From assembly GCA_017441705.1 (NCBI GenBank), contig JAFRWU010000026.1, positions 1 through 43,236 of the forward strand: a stretch of 43,236 nucleotides of DNA, written 5' to 3'. A model generated the notes under the pieces. It saw only the letters and a list, made by a program, of their open reading frames with translations, was not told the origin of the DNA and ran no database searches. This document shows positions 26,162 through 34,610 of this stretch, in pieces. This DNA comes from Clostridia bacterium (GTDB lineage: Bacteria; Bacillota; Clostridia; Oscillospirales; QAMX01). Both the position numbers and the translations under genes were made by a program. Every line of letters starts with the position of its first letter. The stretch's first letter is position 1.

Positions 26162-27508
26162 ATGGGAAAAACAGCGTTTGTCGGTTTCGGAGAGGTCAAT
26201 ACTCCGGTTGACATCATCGTCAGAAAGTGCAGAGAGGCGGAGGCGTCGCTGGAAAGGGAGGGGCTGGACCTTATCTCGGTCTATCCCGTAGCCGACGATT
26301 ACGAGGAAAAAGACATCGCGAAGGCGTACGCCGCGCTGGACGGCAAAGAGTTCGACTGCCTCGTGCTCTGCATCGCGGGGTGGATCCCCACCCACGCCGT
26401 CGTCAAGGTCGCCGAGAAGTACCGTCATCTTCCGATGGTGCTCTGGGGCCTTTGCGGCTGGCGGGAGGGCGACCGTATCGTCACCACCGCCGACCAGGCG
26501 GGCACCAGCGCGCTCCGCAAGACCTTCGCCGATCTGGGATATACCTTCAAGTACGTGTATGACATCATCGGAAAACCCTCCGGCGCGGACAGGGTCGCGA
26601 GATTTGCCAAAGCGGCGTCGGCGGCGAAGGCGCTTCGTTTTGCCCGCGTCGGCATGGCGGGATACCGTGATATGAATCTGTACGGCACGCTCTATGACGG
26701 CGCCTCACTCAAGCGGGAGATCGGCCCCGAGATCGAAACCTTCGAGATGCTGGAGATCAAGCAGCGGTATGACGCGATCGCTCCCGAGCAGAAAGAGAAA
26801 GTCATTGAGAACGTCATGTCGAAATGGAACTTCCTCAAGCCCGCCAAGCGCGAGGGAATGGAAATGGCAGCGGGATATTATCTCGCGGTCAAGTCGCTGA
26901 TCGACGAGCGGGGATACAAGGCGATCTCCCTCAAGGACGTCGACGGCATGAAAAAGCTGCTCGGCTTCCCGCCCGCGCCCATCTTTATGCTGCTCGCTGA
27001 CTGCGAGGGCGTTTCCACCATCCCGGAAAACGACTGCCTCGGCAACGTGACCCAGCTGATGGTGAATTCCCTGACGGGACAGTGCGGCGCCTATCTTGAG
27101 TTTTATGAGTTCTTCGAGGACAGCGTCCTCGCCGGCGTCCCCGACTATGTCCCGGCCGAGGTCACGGAAGGGGATACGACGGTGATGCCCGCTGCGTTCG
27201 GCGAACTGTCGGAAGGGATCCTCAACGTCTCCAAGGTCAAAACGGGAACGGTCACCATGTGCCGCCTGTTCTGCGACAACGGAAAGTACAAGATGCACCT
27301 CGTCGTGGGCGAGGGCAAAACGCCGCCCAAGTGGGAGGAAGCCGGCTGGACCCAGCCCGCGCCTCAGCTGCCCGGGCTTCAGATCTTCCTGGACGACGTC
27401 GAGTCCTTCGCGCAGAACGTCATGTGCCAGCACTACATCATTTCCTACGGCGACAACCGGGAGATCCTGAGGGACCTTTGCGCCATACTGAATGTAGAGA
27501 TCATCTGA
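26162..27508 (+). CDS. L-fucose/L-arabinose isomerase superfamily protein
   Basis: A 448-residue sugar isomerase of the FucI/AraA superfamily, shorter than FucI (about 590) and AraA (about 500). The N-terminal half has a Rossmann-like pattern (FVGFGEVNTP, CLVLCIAGWIPTHA, MVLWGLCGW). The C-terminal half contains LLADCEGVSTIPENDCLGNVTQ, with likely metal-ligand Glu and Asp, and MCQHYIISYGD, whose His is a further ligand candidate. It would convert an aldose to the ketose used by the upstream kinase. FucI-type enzymes are known to take D-arabinose as well as L-fucose. RBS AAGGAGGAGAG; a 13-base gap follows the kinase. Confidence 0.83.
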   Translation: MGKTAFVGFGEVNTPVDIIVRKCREAEASLEREGLDLISVYPVADDYEEKDIAKAYAALDGKEFDCLVLCIAGWIPTHAVVKVAEKYRHLPMVLWGLCGWREGDRIVTTADQAGTSALRKTFADLGYTFKYVYDIIGKPSGADRVARFAKAASAAKALRFARVGMAGYRDMNLYGTLYDGASLKREIGPEIETFEMLEIKQRYDAIAPEQKEKVIENVMSKWNFLKPAKREGMEMAAGYYLAVKSLIDERGYKAISLKDVDGMKKLLGFPPAPIFMLLADCEGVSTIPENDCLGNVTQLMVNSLTGQCGAYLEFYEFFEDSVLAGVPDYVPAEVTEGDTTVMPAAFGELSEGILNVSKVKTGTVTMCRLFCDNGKYKMHLVVGEGKTPPKWEEAGWTQPAPQLPGLQIFLDDVESFAQNVMCQHYIISYGDNREILRDLCAILNVEII

Positions 27509-27520
27509 GGAGGGGAAACC

Positions 27521-28195
27521 TTGGAATACATTCTGGACACCGCGTGCATCGCGGATATCAGACACTGCAATGAGTTTTATCCCATCTCCGGCGTTACGAC
27601 CAACCCCTCCATCATCGCGAAGGAGAACCGTGATTTCTGGGCGATCCTGAAGGATATCCGGGACGTCATCGGACCGGACAAGATCCTGTTCGCCCAGACG
27701 ATCCGGAAGACCGCCGACGGCATCGTGGAAGAGGCAAAGCTTCTGAACGAACGGGCAGGCGGAGAGTTCGGCGTCAAGATCCCCATCGGCGAAGAAGGAC
27801 TGAAAGCGACGATGGCGCTGAAAAAGCTGGGTATCAAGGTGCTGATGACCGCCATCTTCACCCCTGCGCAGGCGCTCGTCGCCGCCAGGGCGGGCGCCGA
27901 CTACGTCGCGCCGTACGTCAACCGTCTGGACAACATTTCCGGCAGCGGCGCCGAGGTCGTCGCGGAGATCGTGGAGACGTTCGCCCTCTACGGACTGCCC
28001 TGCAAGGTCCTGGCGGCGAGCTTCAAAAACGTCGAACAGGTCGCGCGCTGCGCCACGGCGGGCTGTCACTGCGTGACGCTGTCCGCCGATATCCTAAAAG
28101 CCGTCATCTCCCACCCGATGACCGACGCCGCGGTCGCCGGATTCGACAGCGACTGGAAGAGCGTTTACGGAGAGAAAACCATCCTCGATCTCTGA
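27521..28195 (+). CDS. Fructose-6-phosphate aldolase/transaldolase family (FSA/TalC-like)
   Basis: 224 residues, the size of the short FSA/MipB transaldolase class. Schiff-base Lys86 is in GVKIPIGEEGLKA; Asp6 in LDTACI, TTNPS (26-30) and VAPYVNRLDN are the other active-site blocks. This class performs aldol cleavage with unphosphorylated donors (dihydroxyacetone, glycolaldehyde) and phosphorylated acceptors, and FSA is known to join glycolaldehyde and glyceraldehyde-3-P to arabinose-5-P. The TTG start is supported by GAGGAGGGG six bases upstream, directly after the isomerase stop. It is the last gene of the operon. Confidence 0.87.
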   Translation: MEYILDTACIADIRHCNEFYPISGVTTNPSIIAKENRDFWAILKDIRDVIGPDKILFAQTIRKTADGIVEEAKLLNERAGGEFGVKIPIGEEGLKATMALKKLGIKVLMTAIFTPAQALVAARAGADYVAPYVNRLDNISGSGAEVVAEIVETFALYGLPCKVLAASFKNVEQVARCATAGCHCVTLSADILKAVISHPMTDAAVAGFDSDWKSVYGEKTILDL

Positions 28196-28370
28196 TCTGC
28201 ACCGAGCCGGGGAAAGAACGGCGGATCGCCTCCGACGGATCCTCTGCGTCCGGTACGCGCTGCTCCGTCCGCCTTTCCCGGCGTGCTGCCCGCCCTCCCG
28301 GAACGGGATCCTTCCGAAGACGGACCGCGCGTGAGGCGCCGTTTTGCTTGCCGTGAGAAAGGAAGAAAAG

Positions 28371-29621
28371 ATGGGACCGAATCAAGAAAAACTCACGATC
28401 TGTTTTCATCCGTGGATGCTCTATTTTCAGAACGACGATTACGAGACCGCCATGGACGAGATCGCGGACCGGGGCTTCAACTGCATCCGGATCGACGACG
28501 GCGCCGGCCTTCTGTGGGACGGGGAAGGAAAGACCAGGCACAGCGTGGCGATTTCTCCGCCCTTCGGGAGCTTTACCAAGTTTACGACGTTCCTCATCGG
28601 GCCGAAGGTGATGGATCTCTGGGATCGCCTCCTGAGGATCTTTGCCGCCGCGAAGAAGCGCGGCGTGAAGGTGATCCTTTCCAGCTGGTTCTTTCTGCAC
28701 ACGAACTGGTTCTGTGAAGAAAACGACGTCAGACCTCTGTTTGCGCTTTCCACCGAGGAAAAGATCGATTATTTCGCAAAGGAGCTTTCCGGGATCCTCG
28801 ACGTGCTGAGAAAGGAAGGGTATATCGGATCGGTCGCCTATGCGGAGATCTTCAACGAGTTCGACGGGCTTCCGTTCGCCGGAGAGTACCGGAACAGACT
28901 GTCGGAGGAAGAGGCGGACCGGCTCCGCGTCCTGCATGAGAAGGCCATCGCGAAATGCAGGGCGAGGCATCCGGACGTTCTCTTTGCCTTCGATACCTGG
29001 AGACCGGGCCCGCAGGAGGCGATCATCCCCCGGAATATCGACGTCCTGGATTTCCATTTTTACTACGCGTGGCCGGTGTATTTCGCCTTTCAGAGAGATA
29101 TCGTGCAGTGGACGACGGAGGAGCCCGAGATCCCCGAGGACATCCGATATTACCTGAAAGAGAAGCCGGTGTCGGTCGCGGAAGTCGTGAAGGAAATGAA
29201 GACGATCCGGACGGGGCTGGACTGGCCGCGCCGGATCAGCCTCTACGCCTCGATCGACGAAAAGAAAGAAGCGGAGCTTTCCGCCCTTCTGGACCGTGAG
29301 CTGACCGAAAACTACGGCCGTTACCTGGAAAGCTTCTATGCCGGGATCGACCGGCTCCTTGCCGTGCATGAAAAGACCGTCCCCGACAGCCGTATCGTGA
29401 TGGGAGAAGGCGTGAGCTGCTGCGCGTCGCCCATCGTGACCTTTGAAAGGGATTCCGGAGCTTTCTGGAAACTGATCGGAAATCAGATGGCGTATTTCAA
29501 CAGACAAGGCTTCTGGGGCAGCGTCGTGGCCACGACGCATGCTCCCGAAAGGACGCCGGCATGGTCTGCCTGCCGGGATCTGTACCGGGAGGTCAACGGC
29601 GTTTTTCTCGGAAAAGAGTGA
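28371..29621 (+). CDS. Clan GH-A glycosidase (GH5/cellulase-like)
   Basis: A 416-residue cytosolic TIM-barrel hydrolase. Glu163 in YAEIFNEFDG is the likely acid/base and Glu346 in IVMGEGVSCC the likely nucleophile. Strand 1 (LTICFHPWMLYF) and the VLDFHFYYAWPVY strand fit clan GH-A, cellulase-like PF12876/GH5-type families. The ATG after GGAAG is preferred over an upstream TTG. It lies 175 bases after the aldolase gene with no clear terminator between, so it may be cotranscribed with the sugar-phosphate operon. The exact family and substrate are not determined. Confidence 0.75.
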   Translation: MGPNQEKLTICFHPWMLYFQNDDYETAMDEIADRGFNCIRIDDGAGLLWDGEGKTRHSVAISPPFGSFTKFTTFLIGPKVMDLWDRLLRIFAAAKKRGVKVILSSWFFLHTNWFCEENDVRPLFALSTEEKIDYFAKELSGILDVLRKEGYIGSVAYAEIFNEFDGLPFAGEYRNRLSEEEADRLRVLHEKAIAKCRARHPDVLFAFDTWRPGPQEAIIPRNIDVLDFHFYYAWPVYFAFQRDIVQWTTEEPEIPEDIRYYLKEKPVSVAEVVKEMKTIRTGLDWPRRISLYASIDEKKEAELSALLDRELTENYGRYLESFYAGIDRLLAVHEKTVPDSRIVMGEGVSCCASPIVTFERDSGAFWKLIGNQMAYFNRQGFWGSVVATTHAPERTPAWSACRDLYREVNGVFLGKE

Positions 29622-29645
29622 GGGGAGGAAACCGGCCGGCGGCGA

Positions 29646-30182
29646 GTGACGGAAGTCACGACCCCCCGGTGCCGGAAGGGTATGGACGCGGCGCTGTTTT
29701 CGACCCGGTACCGGGTCAGACTGCTTTCGCCTGAGGAGGCGCCGCAGGTCGCCGCCCTTTGCCGCGGGAATCCGCTCTTTTACAGATACTGCCCTCCGTT
29801 CGTGACCGAAGAGCGCGTCCTTGCCGATATGCGGGCGCTGCCGCCGGGAAAGCAGGCGGAGGACAAATACTACGCCGGCTTCTTCGACGGGGACCGCCTG
29901 ATCGCCGTCCTGGACCTGATCCTGGGCTATCCGGATGAAAGCGCCGCCTTTGTCGGCTTTTTCATGACGGACGCTTCGATCCAGAACCGGGGGATCGGTT
30001 CTTCGATCATCGGGGAGCTTTGCCGGACGCTGAAGGAAGCCGGGTACCGCGAAGCGCGGCTCGGCTGGGTAAAGGGCAATCCGCAGTCGGCCCGCTTCTG
30101 GCGCAGGAACGGCTTTCGGGAGACCGGCGCTTCCTATGAGACCGACGGGTATACCGTCGTGATCGCGCGGCGTGATCTGTGA
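29646..30182 (+). CDS. GNAT-family N-acetyltransferase
   Basis: 178 residues, one GNAT domain. Motif A is DASIQNRGIGSSIIGELCRTL with the acetyl-CoA pyrophosphate loop Q-N-R-G-I-G, and motif B is RLGWVKGNPQSARFWRRNGF. The N-terminal part (YRVRLLSPEEAPQVAALC) is the standard beta1-alpha1 region. The start is uncertain: the GTG used here gives 12 extra residues compared with an ATG at 29682, which has GGAAGGG too close upstream. It follows the glycosidase by 24 bases and is followed by a terminator. The acceptor could be an amino acid, sugar or ribosomal protein. Confidence 0.8.
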   Translation: MTEVTTPRCRKGMDAALFSTRYRVRLLSPEEAPQVAALCRGNPLFYRYCPPFVTEERVLADMRALPPGKQAEDKYYAGFFDGDRLIAVLDLILGYPDESAAFVGFFMTDASIQNRGIGSSIIGELCRTLKEAGYREARLGWVKGNPQSARFWRRNGFRETGASYETDGYTVVIARRDL

Positions 30183-30202
30183 TCCTGCGAAAGGCTTGCT
30201 GT

Positions 30203-30232
30203 CCGCGGACGCTTCGGCGTTCGCGGGCTTTT
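30203..30232 (+). terminator. Terminator after the GNAT gene
   Basis: 10-bp stem CCGCGGACGC with one G-T pair, TTCG tetraloop, then GCTTTTCC. Confidence 0.82.
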
Positions 30233-30245
30233 CCTTTCCGGGCAG

Positions 30246-30274
30246 TTGAAAAAAGACCGCGGGTCGGGTATAAT
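30246..30274 (+). promoter_or_regulatory. Promoter of the 30310-32979 operon
   Basis: TTGAAA, 17-bp spacer, TATAAT, 35 bases before the TTG start. Confidence 0.82.
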
Positions 30275-30309
30275 GAAACGTAAAGACGAACCGGAAGGGG
30301 GACGATCTT

Positions 30310-30633
30310 TTGACCGAGACGAAGATCTACGTCGGACTCAACGACGCGGAGACCATGAAGCAGGAGCACGAGACCGCCAGATACGTCAGTATATTGAGAA
30401 ACGTCTGCCGCAGCTATCACGTCCCGTTTTCCTTCTCGACGGCAGAGGGCGGATATTTCCACGAGGACGGGCGCTACACCCAGGAGAATACGCTGGTCCT
30501 TTCCCTGATCGACGCGGAATGCGATACGGTAAACGAGATCGCGAAGGATCTGTGCGCCTTTTTCCGGCAGGAATCGGTCCTGATCACCGAAAACACGGTC
30601 CGTGCGTATATGGTCAACGAAAAACTCGGCTGA
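30310..30633 (+). CDS. Small conserved protein of unknown function (DUF3574-like pattern)
   Basis: A 107-residue protein. MTETKIYVGLNDAETMKQE, HVPFSFSTAEGGYFHEDGRYTQENTLVLSLI and a C-terminal helix followed by QESVLITENTVRAYMV suggest a small ferredoxin-like fold with two beta-alpha-beta units, resembling DUF3574-type proteins; that assignment is tentative. The TTG start is supported by GGAAGGGGGAC eight bases upstream. It is the first gene of a three-gene operon with the CxCxxC-type protein and the triple-domain fusion. No catalytic residues are evident. Confidence 0.65.
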   Translation: MTETKIYVGLNDAETMKQEHETARYVSILRNVCRSYHVPFSFSTAEGGYFHEDGRYTQENTLVLSLIDAECDTVNEIAKDLCAFFRQESVLITENTVRAYMVNEKLG

Positions 30634-30664
30634 ACTGTACCGCAGCCGGAAGAATGAAAGCAAA

Positions 30665-31051
30665 ATGAACGCAAGAAAAACGGAAGAGTACTACAGGAAT
30701 CTCGGACCGGATGCGGTCTGCGGCTGCGTTTACTGCCGGAATTATGTCCGGAACATCCGCCGGGCGTATCCCGTGCTCTGCGGGTTTCTCGCCCGGTGCG
30801 GGATCGACGCCGAAAAGCCGCTTGAGACCATGCCTCTGGAACCCCGGGAAGGATATATCACGTATATCGGAACACAGTACGTCGTTCTGGGGAGCGCCGG
30901 AGGGTTCCGGGAGACCGCGGCCGGGGGCGTCGGGATCGCCATTGCCGGTTCCCATCCGGAGACAGAGCTCGGAGAGGAGCATTTCGTCCTCGAACTCGAC
31001 GAGATCAGACTGCCGTGGAAAGAGGAAGGAGAACGGAGGGAAAGATCATGA
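30665..31051 (+). CDS. Conserved clostridial protein with CGCVYC motif, unknown function
   Basis: A 128-residue protein with motif VCGCVYCRNYVRNIRRAYP near residue 20, a three-cysteine cluster that could bind a metal. ETMPLEPREGYITYIGTQYVVLG follows, then a beta-rich part ending HFVLELDEIRLPW. I recall similar unnamed proteins in Clostridia, without a function. The ATG after GGAAGAATGAAAGCAAA is chosen; an upstream frame overlaps the previous gene. Its stop overlaps the start of the fusion gene (ATGA), so the two are translationally coupled and probably made in a fixed ratio. Confidence 0.68.
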   Translation: MNARKTEEYYRNLGPDAVCGCVYCRNYVRNIRRAYPVLCGFLARCGIDAEKPLETMPLEPREGYITYIGTQYVVLGSAGGFRETAAGGVGIAIAGSHPETELGEEHFVLELDEIRLPWKEEGERRERS

Positions 31052-32979
31052 GAGAGAAGGAAACGCAGATCGAAAGGATCGCACGGTATGAGGCGCTTTT
31101 CGACCGTCTCCGGGAAATGACCGGAGAGATCTCCGGCTGCCCCGGGAGGATCGCGGAGATCGAGGCGGACGTCAGGGCGCTCTCGGAGTACTACACGGGG
31201 AAGGAATGGCGCGAGGATTACGAAGCCGATGAAAAGGGACTCCTGCCGAAAACGCTGAAACGCGGCGTGCTTTCGGAGGACGGCGTCTACGATCTCCTCG
31301 GGGAGATCGATTCTCTCCGCGCCGGCATCGCACCGCCGGATCCGGCCGGGAAAGAGAGCGCGGAGCCGGAGGCCGGGGAGGATCGGAAGAAAAAGGCGGA
31401 GGAGCCCGTGAAAAAGATCGACGTCGCGGCCTATATCTGGCCTGCCTACACCGGGGACGAGATGCGCTCCCGTATTTTCTGGGAAGAGGGGATCGGCGAA
31501 TGGCAGACGGTGAAAAACGCCGCCCCGAAGGAGAACGGATATGATTGGGGACGCAGGTCCCTCTGGGGCTATCCGAACGAGGCCGACCCGGAGGTCATGG
31601 AGTTTGAGATCGGGGAAGCGCTCCGCCACGGCGTCAACGTCTTCATCTACGACTGGTACTGGTACGACGGAAGGCCGTTCCTGGAAAACTGCCTGAACGA
31701 CGGCTTCCTCAAGGCGAAAAACAACCGGGACATGCGCTTTTTCCTGATGTGGGCCAATCATGACGCGGGCCATACCTGGGACAGGCGCAACGCCGGCCGC
31801 GCGGAAGCGACGGTGTGGCGGGGGGCTGTGGACCGGAAGACCTTTGAAACGGTCGGCAGACGCTGGATCGAAAAGTATTTCCGCCTTCCCAATTACTACA
31901 CGGTCGGGGGAAAACCGGTGGTAAGCATATACGATCTCAACAATTTCATCAGCGGACTCGGCGGCGTCCGCGAGGCGAAGGAGGCCATGGCCTGGCTCGA
32001 CCGGGAGGCGGCGAAGGAAGGCCTTCCCGGCGTGCATTTCCAGTTCATCCGCTGGAACGGCAAATCCGAAAACGTCACCGGCGTGGACGGCGGCGTCATC
32101 GAAACGACGCCGGCCCTGGTCGAGGAGCTGGGCTTTTCCTCTCTGACCCACTATCAGTTCGTCCACTTCGCCGATATCGACCGGCCTTACCGGGAGATCC
32201 TTCCGGACGTGACACGGGAGTGGGAAAAAATCGCCCGGGAATTCGCACTTCCGTATTGGCCGCACGTCTCGATCGGATGGGACAACAACCCCCGTTTCCT
32301 TGATTTCCGGCCGGGGATCGTCCGGGACAACGAACCGGCGGAATTTGAAAAGGCGCTCCGGTGCGCAAAGGACTTCGCCGCGGCACATGGTGCGCCGATG
32401 GTCACGGTCAACAGCTGGAACGAATGGACCGAGACCAGCTTCCTGGAACCCGACAGCAAATACGGATACGGCTATCTGGAGGCGGTGAAGCGCGTTTTCG
32501 GCGGGATCGAAGAAGAAAGCGGGAAGACCCTGGTGCGCTTTTACGAGCCGGACGAGGTCCCCGACGAAAAACTGAAATTCGCGGTGATCCTTGCGGAATA
32601 CCGGGGGAAAGCCGTCTTCTGCCGCCACAAGGAGCGCAGGACGTGGGAGATCGCGGGCGGCCACCGGGAAAAGGGCGAGACGATCCGCGATACCGCGGCG
32701 CGGGAGCTGCGGGAGGAGACCGGCGCGGAGAGCTTCACACTTTCGCCGGTATGTGTCTATTCGGTCACATCGAAAGACAATTTTGACGGACAGGAGACCT
32801 TCGGCTTCCTGTTCCATGCGAAGATCGAAACGCTTACGGAAGACCTCCGGCACGAGATCGGCGAGATCCTTGTCACCGACCGGCTTCCGGAGGAATGGAC
32901 CTATCCCGAGATCCAGCCGCGTCTTCTCCGGGAAGCGGAGCGGAGAGGCTTTGCCCCCGGCTTCGCCGCGGAGGAATGA
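31048..32979 (+). CDS. DUF4298 - WbsX/GH99-like - NUDIX triple-domain fusion
   Basis: A 643-residue protein with three domains in one uninterrupted frame. Residues 5-92 match DUF4298: YYTGKEWREDYEADEKG and LKRGVLSEDGVYDLL. After an acidic/Lys linker (95-122), residues about 123-490 match the WbsX family (PF14307), related to GH99: IDVAAYIWPAY, FIYDWYWYDGRPFLEN, NSWNEWTETSFLEPD (Glu459). Residues about 515-625 are a NUDIX hydrolase with a full box, GGHREKGE followed by REL/REETG. WbsX proteins are usually tied to O-antigen or capsule synthesis; NUDIX enzymes cleave nucleoside-diphosphate-linked compounds. A joint role on a nucleotide-sugar or glycan is possible but unproven. RBS GGAGGGAAAG. 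Confidence 0.85.
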   Translation: MREKETQIERIARYEALFDRLREMTGEISGCPGRIAEIEADVRALSEYYTGKEWREDYEADEKGLLPKTLKRGVLSEDGVYDLLGEIDSLRAGIAPPDPAGKESAEPEAGEDRKKKAEEPVKKIDVAAYIWPAYTGDEMRSRIFWEEGIGEWQTVKNAAPKENGYDWGRRSLWGYPNEADPEVMEFEIGEALRHGVNVFIYDWYWYDGRPFLENCLNDGFLKAKNNRDMRFFLMWANHDAGHTWDRRNAGRAEATVWRGAVDRKTFETVGRRWIEKYFRLPNYYTVGGKPVVSIYDLNNFISGLGGVREAKEAMAWLDREAAKEGLPGVHFQFIRWNGKSENVTGVDGGVIETTPALVEELGFSSLTHYQFVHFADIDRPYREILPDVTREWEKIAREFALPYWPHVSIGWDNNPRFLDFRPGIVRDNEPAEFEKALRCAKDFAAAHGAPMVTVNSWNEWTETSFLEPDSKYGYGYLEAVKRVFGGIEEESGKTLVRFYEPDEVPDEKLKFAVILAEYRGKAVFCRHKERRTWEIAGGHREKGETIRDTAARELREETGAESFTLSPVCVYSVTSKDNFDGQETFGFLFHAKIETLTEDLRHEIGEILVTDRLPEEWTYPEIQPRLLREAERRGFAPGFAAEE

Positions 32980-33001
32980 AAAGAATACGGGAAAGAAAAG
33001 C

Positions 33002-33038
33002 AAAAAGCGTTTCCGGCGAGGCGCCGGAAACGCTTTTT
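33002..33038. terminator. Bidirectional terminator between fusion gene and MATE gene
   Basis: Perfect 16-bp stem AAAAAGCGTTTCCGGC with a five-base loop; the A/T ends give T-runs on both strands. Confidence 0.95.
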
Positions 33039-33051
33039 CGGTACAGGAGCA

Positions 33052-34464
33052 TCAGGGGAGCGGACTGCTTCCGGCTTCGGTCCGGAGACCTTCGGTCCAG
33101 CGCCCGCGGGAATAATAGATCACGAAGAAGGCGAAAAGGAAAAGATTGTGCCCGATCATGCACGCCCACGCCGAGATCAGAGAAAGACCGAGGAGCTGTG
33201 TGCAGACGAAAGTGCCGGCGATCCGGATGCCCCACATGCCGGCGATGTTGAAGACGAGGGGGACCTTCGTCTGCCCCGCGCCCTGCAGCATGCCCTCGAT
33301 GACGATGGAGACGCCGTAGAAGGGCTCGGAGCAGGCGACCATCCGCAGCACCGTGGCGCTGAGGCCGATCACCGCCCTGTCGCGGCTGAAGATCCCGGCC
33401 ATGGCCGGCGCGAAGGCGAAAAGCAGCGAACCGGAAAGGATCATCAGGCTGACCTCCAGAAGGAGGATCGTCCGCGCGAGAGCCTTCTGCTTTTCCCTGT
33501 CTCCGGCGCCGACGGCGTTGCCGGTCAGGGTGGCCGCGGCGGTCTGCATGCCGTAGCCGGGGATGTAAAAGGCCGATTCCACCGTGTTGGCCACGGTGTG
33601 AGCGGCGGTGGAGATCCCGCCGAGGGAGTTGATCATGGCGGCGAAGGCCACGTATCCCAGAGAGGTGCCGAACCGCTGAAGCATATTGGGAAAGGCTACC
33701 CGCAGACAGGGGATCAGGACTTCCCTGTCGGGCTTCAGAGGGATCCCGCGGGGCGAAACCAGAGGATGGCGGAAGAAGACGACCGTGATCGCGATCCCGC
33801 CGAAAAGCAGAGAGACGGCGCTGGCCGCAGCGGCTCCCGCCACGCCGAGCCCCGCGCCCCACATGGGGAAGGAGAGGCCGAAAAGACGAAGGGTGCGGGA
33901 AGGATAGATCAGAAGAAAGTTCAGGGTGACGTTGATCAGATTGACGAAGACGCCCACCCGCATGGGCGTGCGCGTGTCGCCGGCCGCCCGCAGGACGGTC
34001 CCGAAGATCAGGCTGGCCGTCCGGGGCAGCATCGGCAGATAAAAGATAAAGAAATAGACCGAGGCGTCGGCGCGGACGGCGGGGTCCACCTGCATCCATG
34101 CCGGGACGAAGGGACTCAGAAGAAGAGCGGCGGCGGTAAAAAAGCTTCCGGTCACAAGCACCGTCAGGACCGACTGCGCCGCGGCGCGGCGGGCTCGTTC
34201 CCGGTCGCCGGCGCCGATGGCCTGGGAAATACAGGCAAGAAAACCGACTCCGACCGCCGTGACCGTGCTGCCGATCAGCCAGCTCACGGTGGTGGTGGAG
34301 CCGACCGCGGCCGTGGTGGCGGTGCCGAGGCTCCCCACCATGGCGGTATCGATATACTGCACCGCGGTCTGCATGACCTGCTCCAGCATGGTGGGCCATG
34401 CCAGGGCGAGGATCACAGGCAGAAGCGACCGGGCGGCGCGGGGAAGAGCGGAACGTTTCTTCAT
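33052..34464 (-). CDS. MATE-family multidrug/cation antiporter
   Basis: A 470-residue membrane protein with about 12 hydrophobic segments. The N-terminal half starts LLPVILALAWPTMLEQVMQTAVQYIDTAMVG and the halves repeat: AFPNMLQRFGTSLGYVAF opens the second. These are MATE signatures for Na+ or H+ coupled export of cationic compounds or peptidoglycan-like lipids. The start after GGAGGAAAC is chosen over an ATG 48 codons upstream, which would add non-membrane sequence overlapping the divergent promoter. It is monocistronic. Confidence 0.93.
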   Translation of the reverse strand: MKKRSALPRAARSLLPVILALAWPTMLEQVMQTAVQYIDTAMVGSLGTATTAAVGSTTTVSWLIGSTVTAVGVGFLACISQAIGAGDRERARRAAAQSVLTVLVTGSFFTAAALLLSPFVPAWMQVDPAVRADASVYFFIFYLPMLPRTASLIFGTVLRAAGDTRTPMRVGVFVNLINVTLNFLLIYPSRTLRLFGLSFPMWGAGLGVAGAAAASAVSLLFGGIAITVVFFRHPLVSPRGIPLKPDREVLIPCLRVAFPNMLQRFGTSLGYVAFAAMINSLGGISTAAHTVANTVESAFYIPGYGMQTAAATLTGNAVGAGDREKQKALARTILLLEVSLMILSGSLLFAFAPAMAGIFSRDRAVIGLSATVLRMVACSEPFYGVSIVIEGMLQGAGQTKVPLVFNIAGMWGIRIAGTFVCTQLLGLSLISAWACMIGHNLFLFAFFVIYYSRGRWTEGLRTEAGSSPLP

Positions 34465-34497
34465 GTTTCCTCCGGAAGCCGGTGAAATGTCGCTCCA

Positions 34498-34526
34498 AGT
34501 ATAGCACACCGGGGAAAGAAAAGCAA
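34498..34526 (-). promoter_or_regulatory. Promoter of the MATE gene
   Basis: Minus-strand TTGCTT, 17-bp spacer, TATACT. It is divergent from the macrodomain promoter, with 17 bases between the two -35 boxes. Confidence 0.62.
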
Positions 34527-34543
34527 CCGCGTTCGCGAAGGGC

Positions 34544-34572
34544 TTGTCAAGCGGGCCGGTTTGTGGTAGGAT
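34544..34572 (+). promoter_or_regulatory. Promoter of the macrodomain gene
   Basis: TTGTCA, 17-bp spacer, TAGGAT; the start codon lies 38 bases downstream with AGGAGGGAAACAAGG. Confidence 0.62.
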
Positions 34573-34610
34573 GGGCGTTGAGAAAGAAATAGAGGAGGAG
34601 GGAAACAAGG

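Noticed and set aside
26162..28195. Sulfoglycolysis by isomerase plus transaldolase
   Set aside because: A FucI-like isomerase next to an FSA-type transaldolase recalls the transaldolase-based sulfoquinovose route, but that needs no ketose kinase and no sulfoquinovosidase, sulfolactaldehyde enzyme or sulfonate exporter is present.
30742..33003. Very long open frame (753 codons) on the minus strand
   Set aside because: It is antisense to the operon with the clear WbsX and NUDIX domains. Long antisense frames are expected at this GC content and codon bias.
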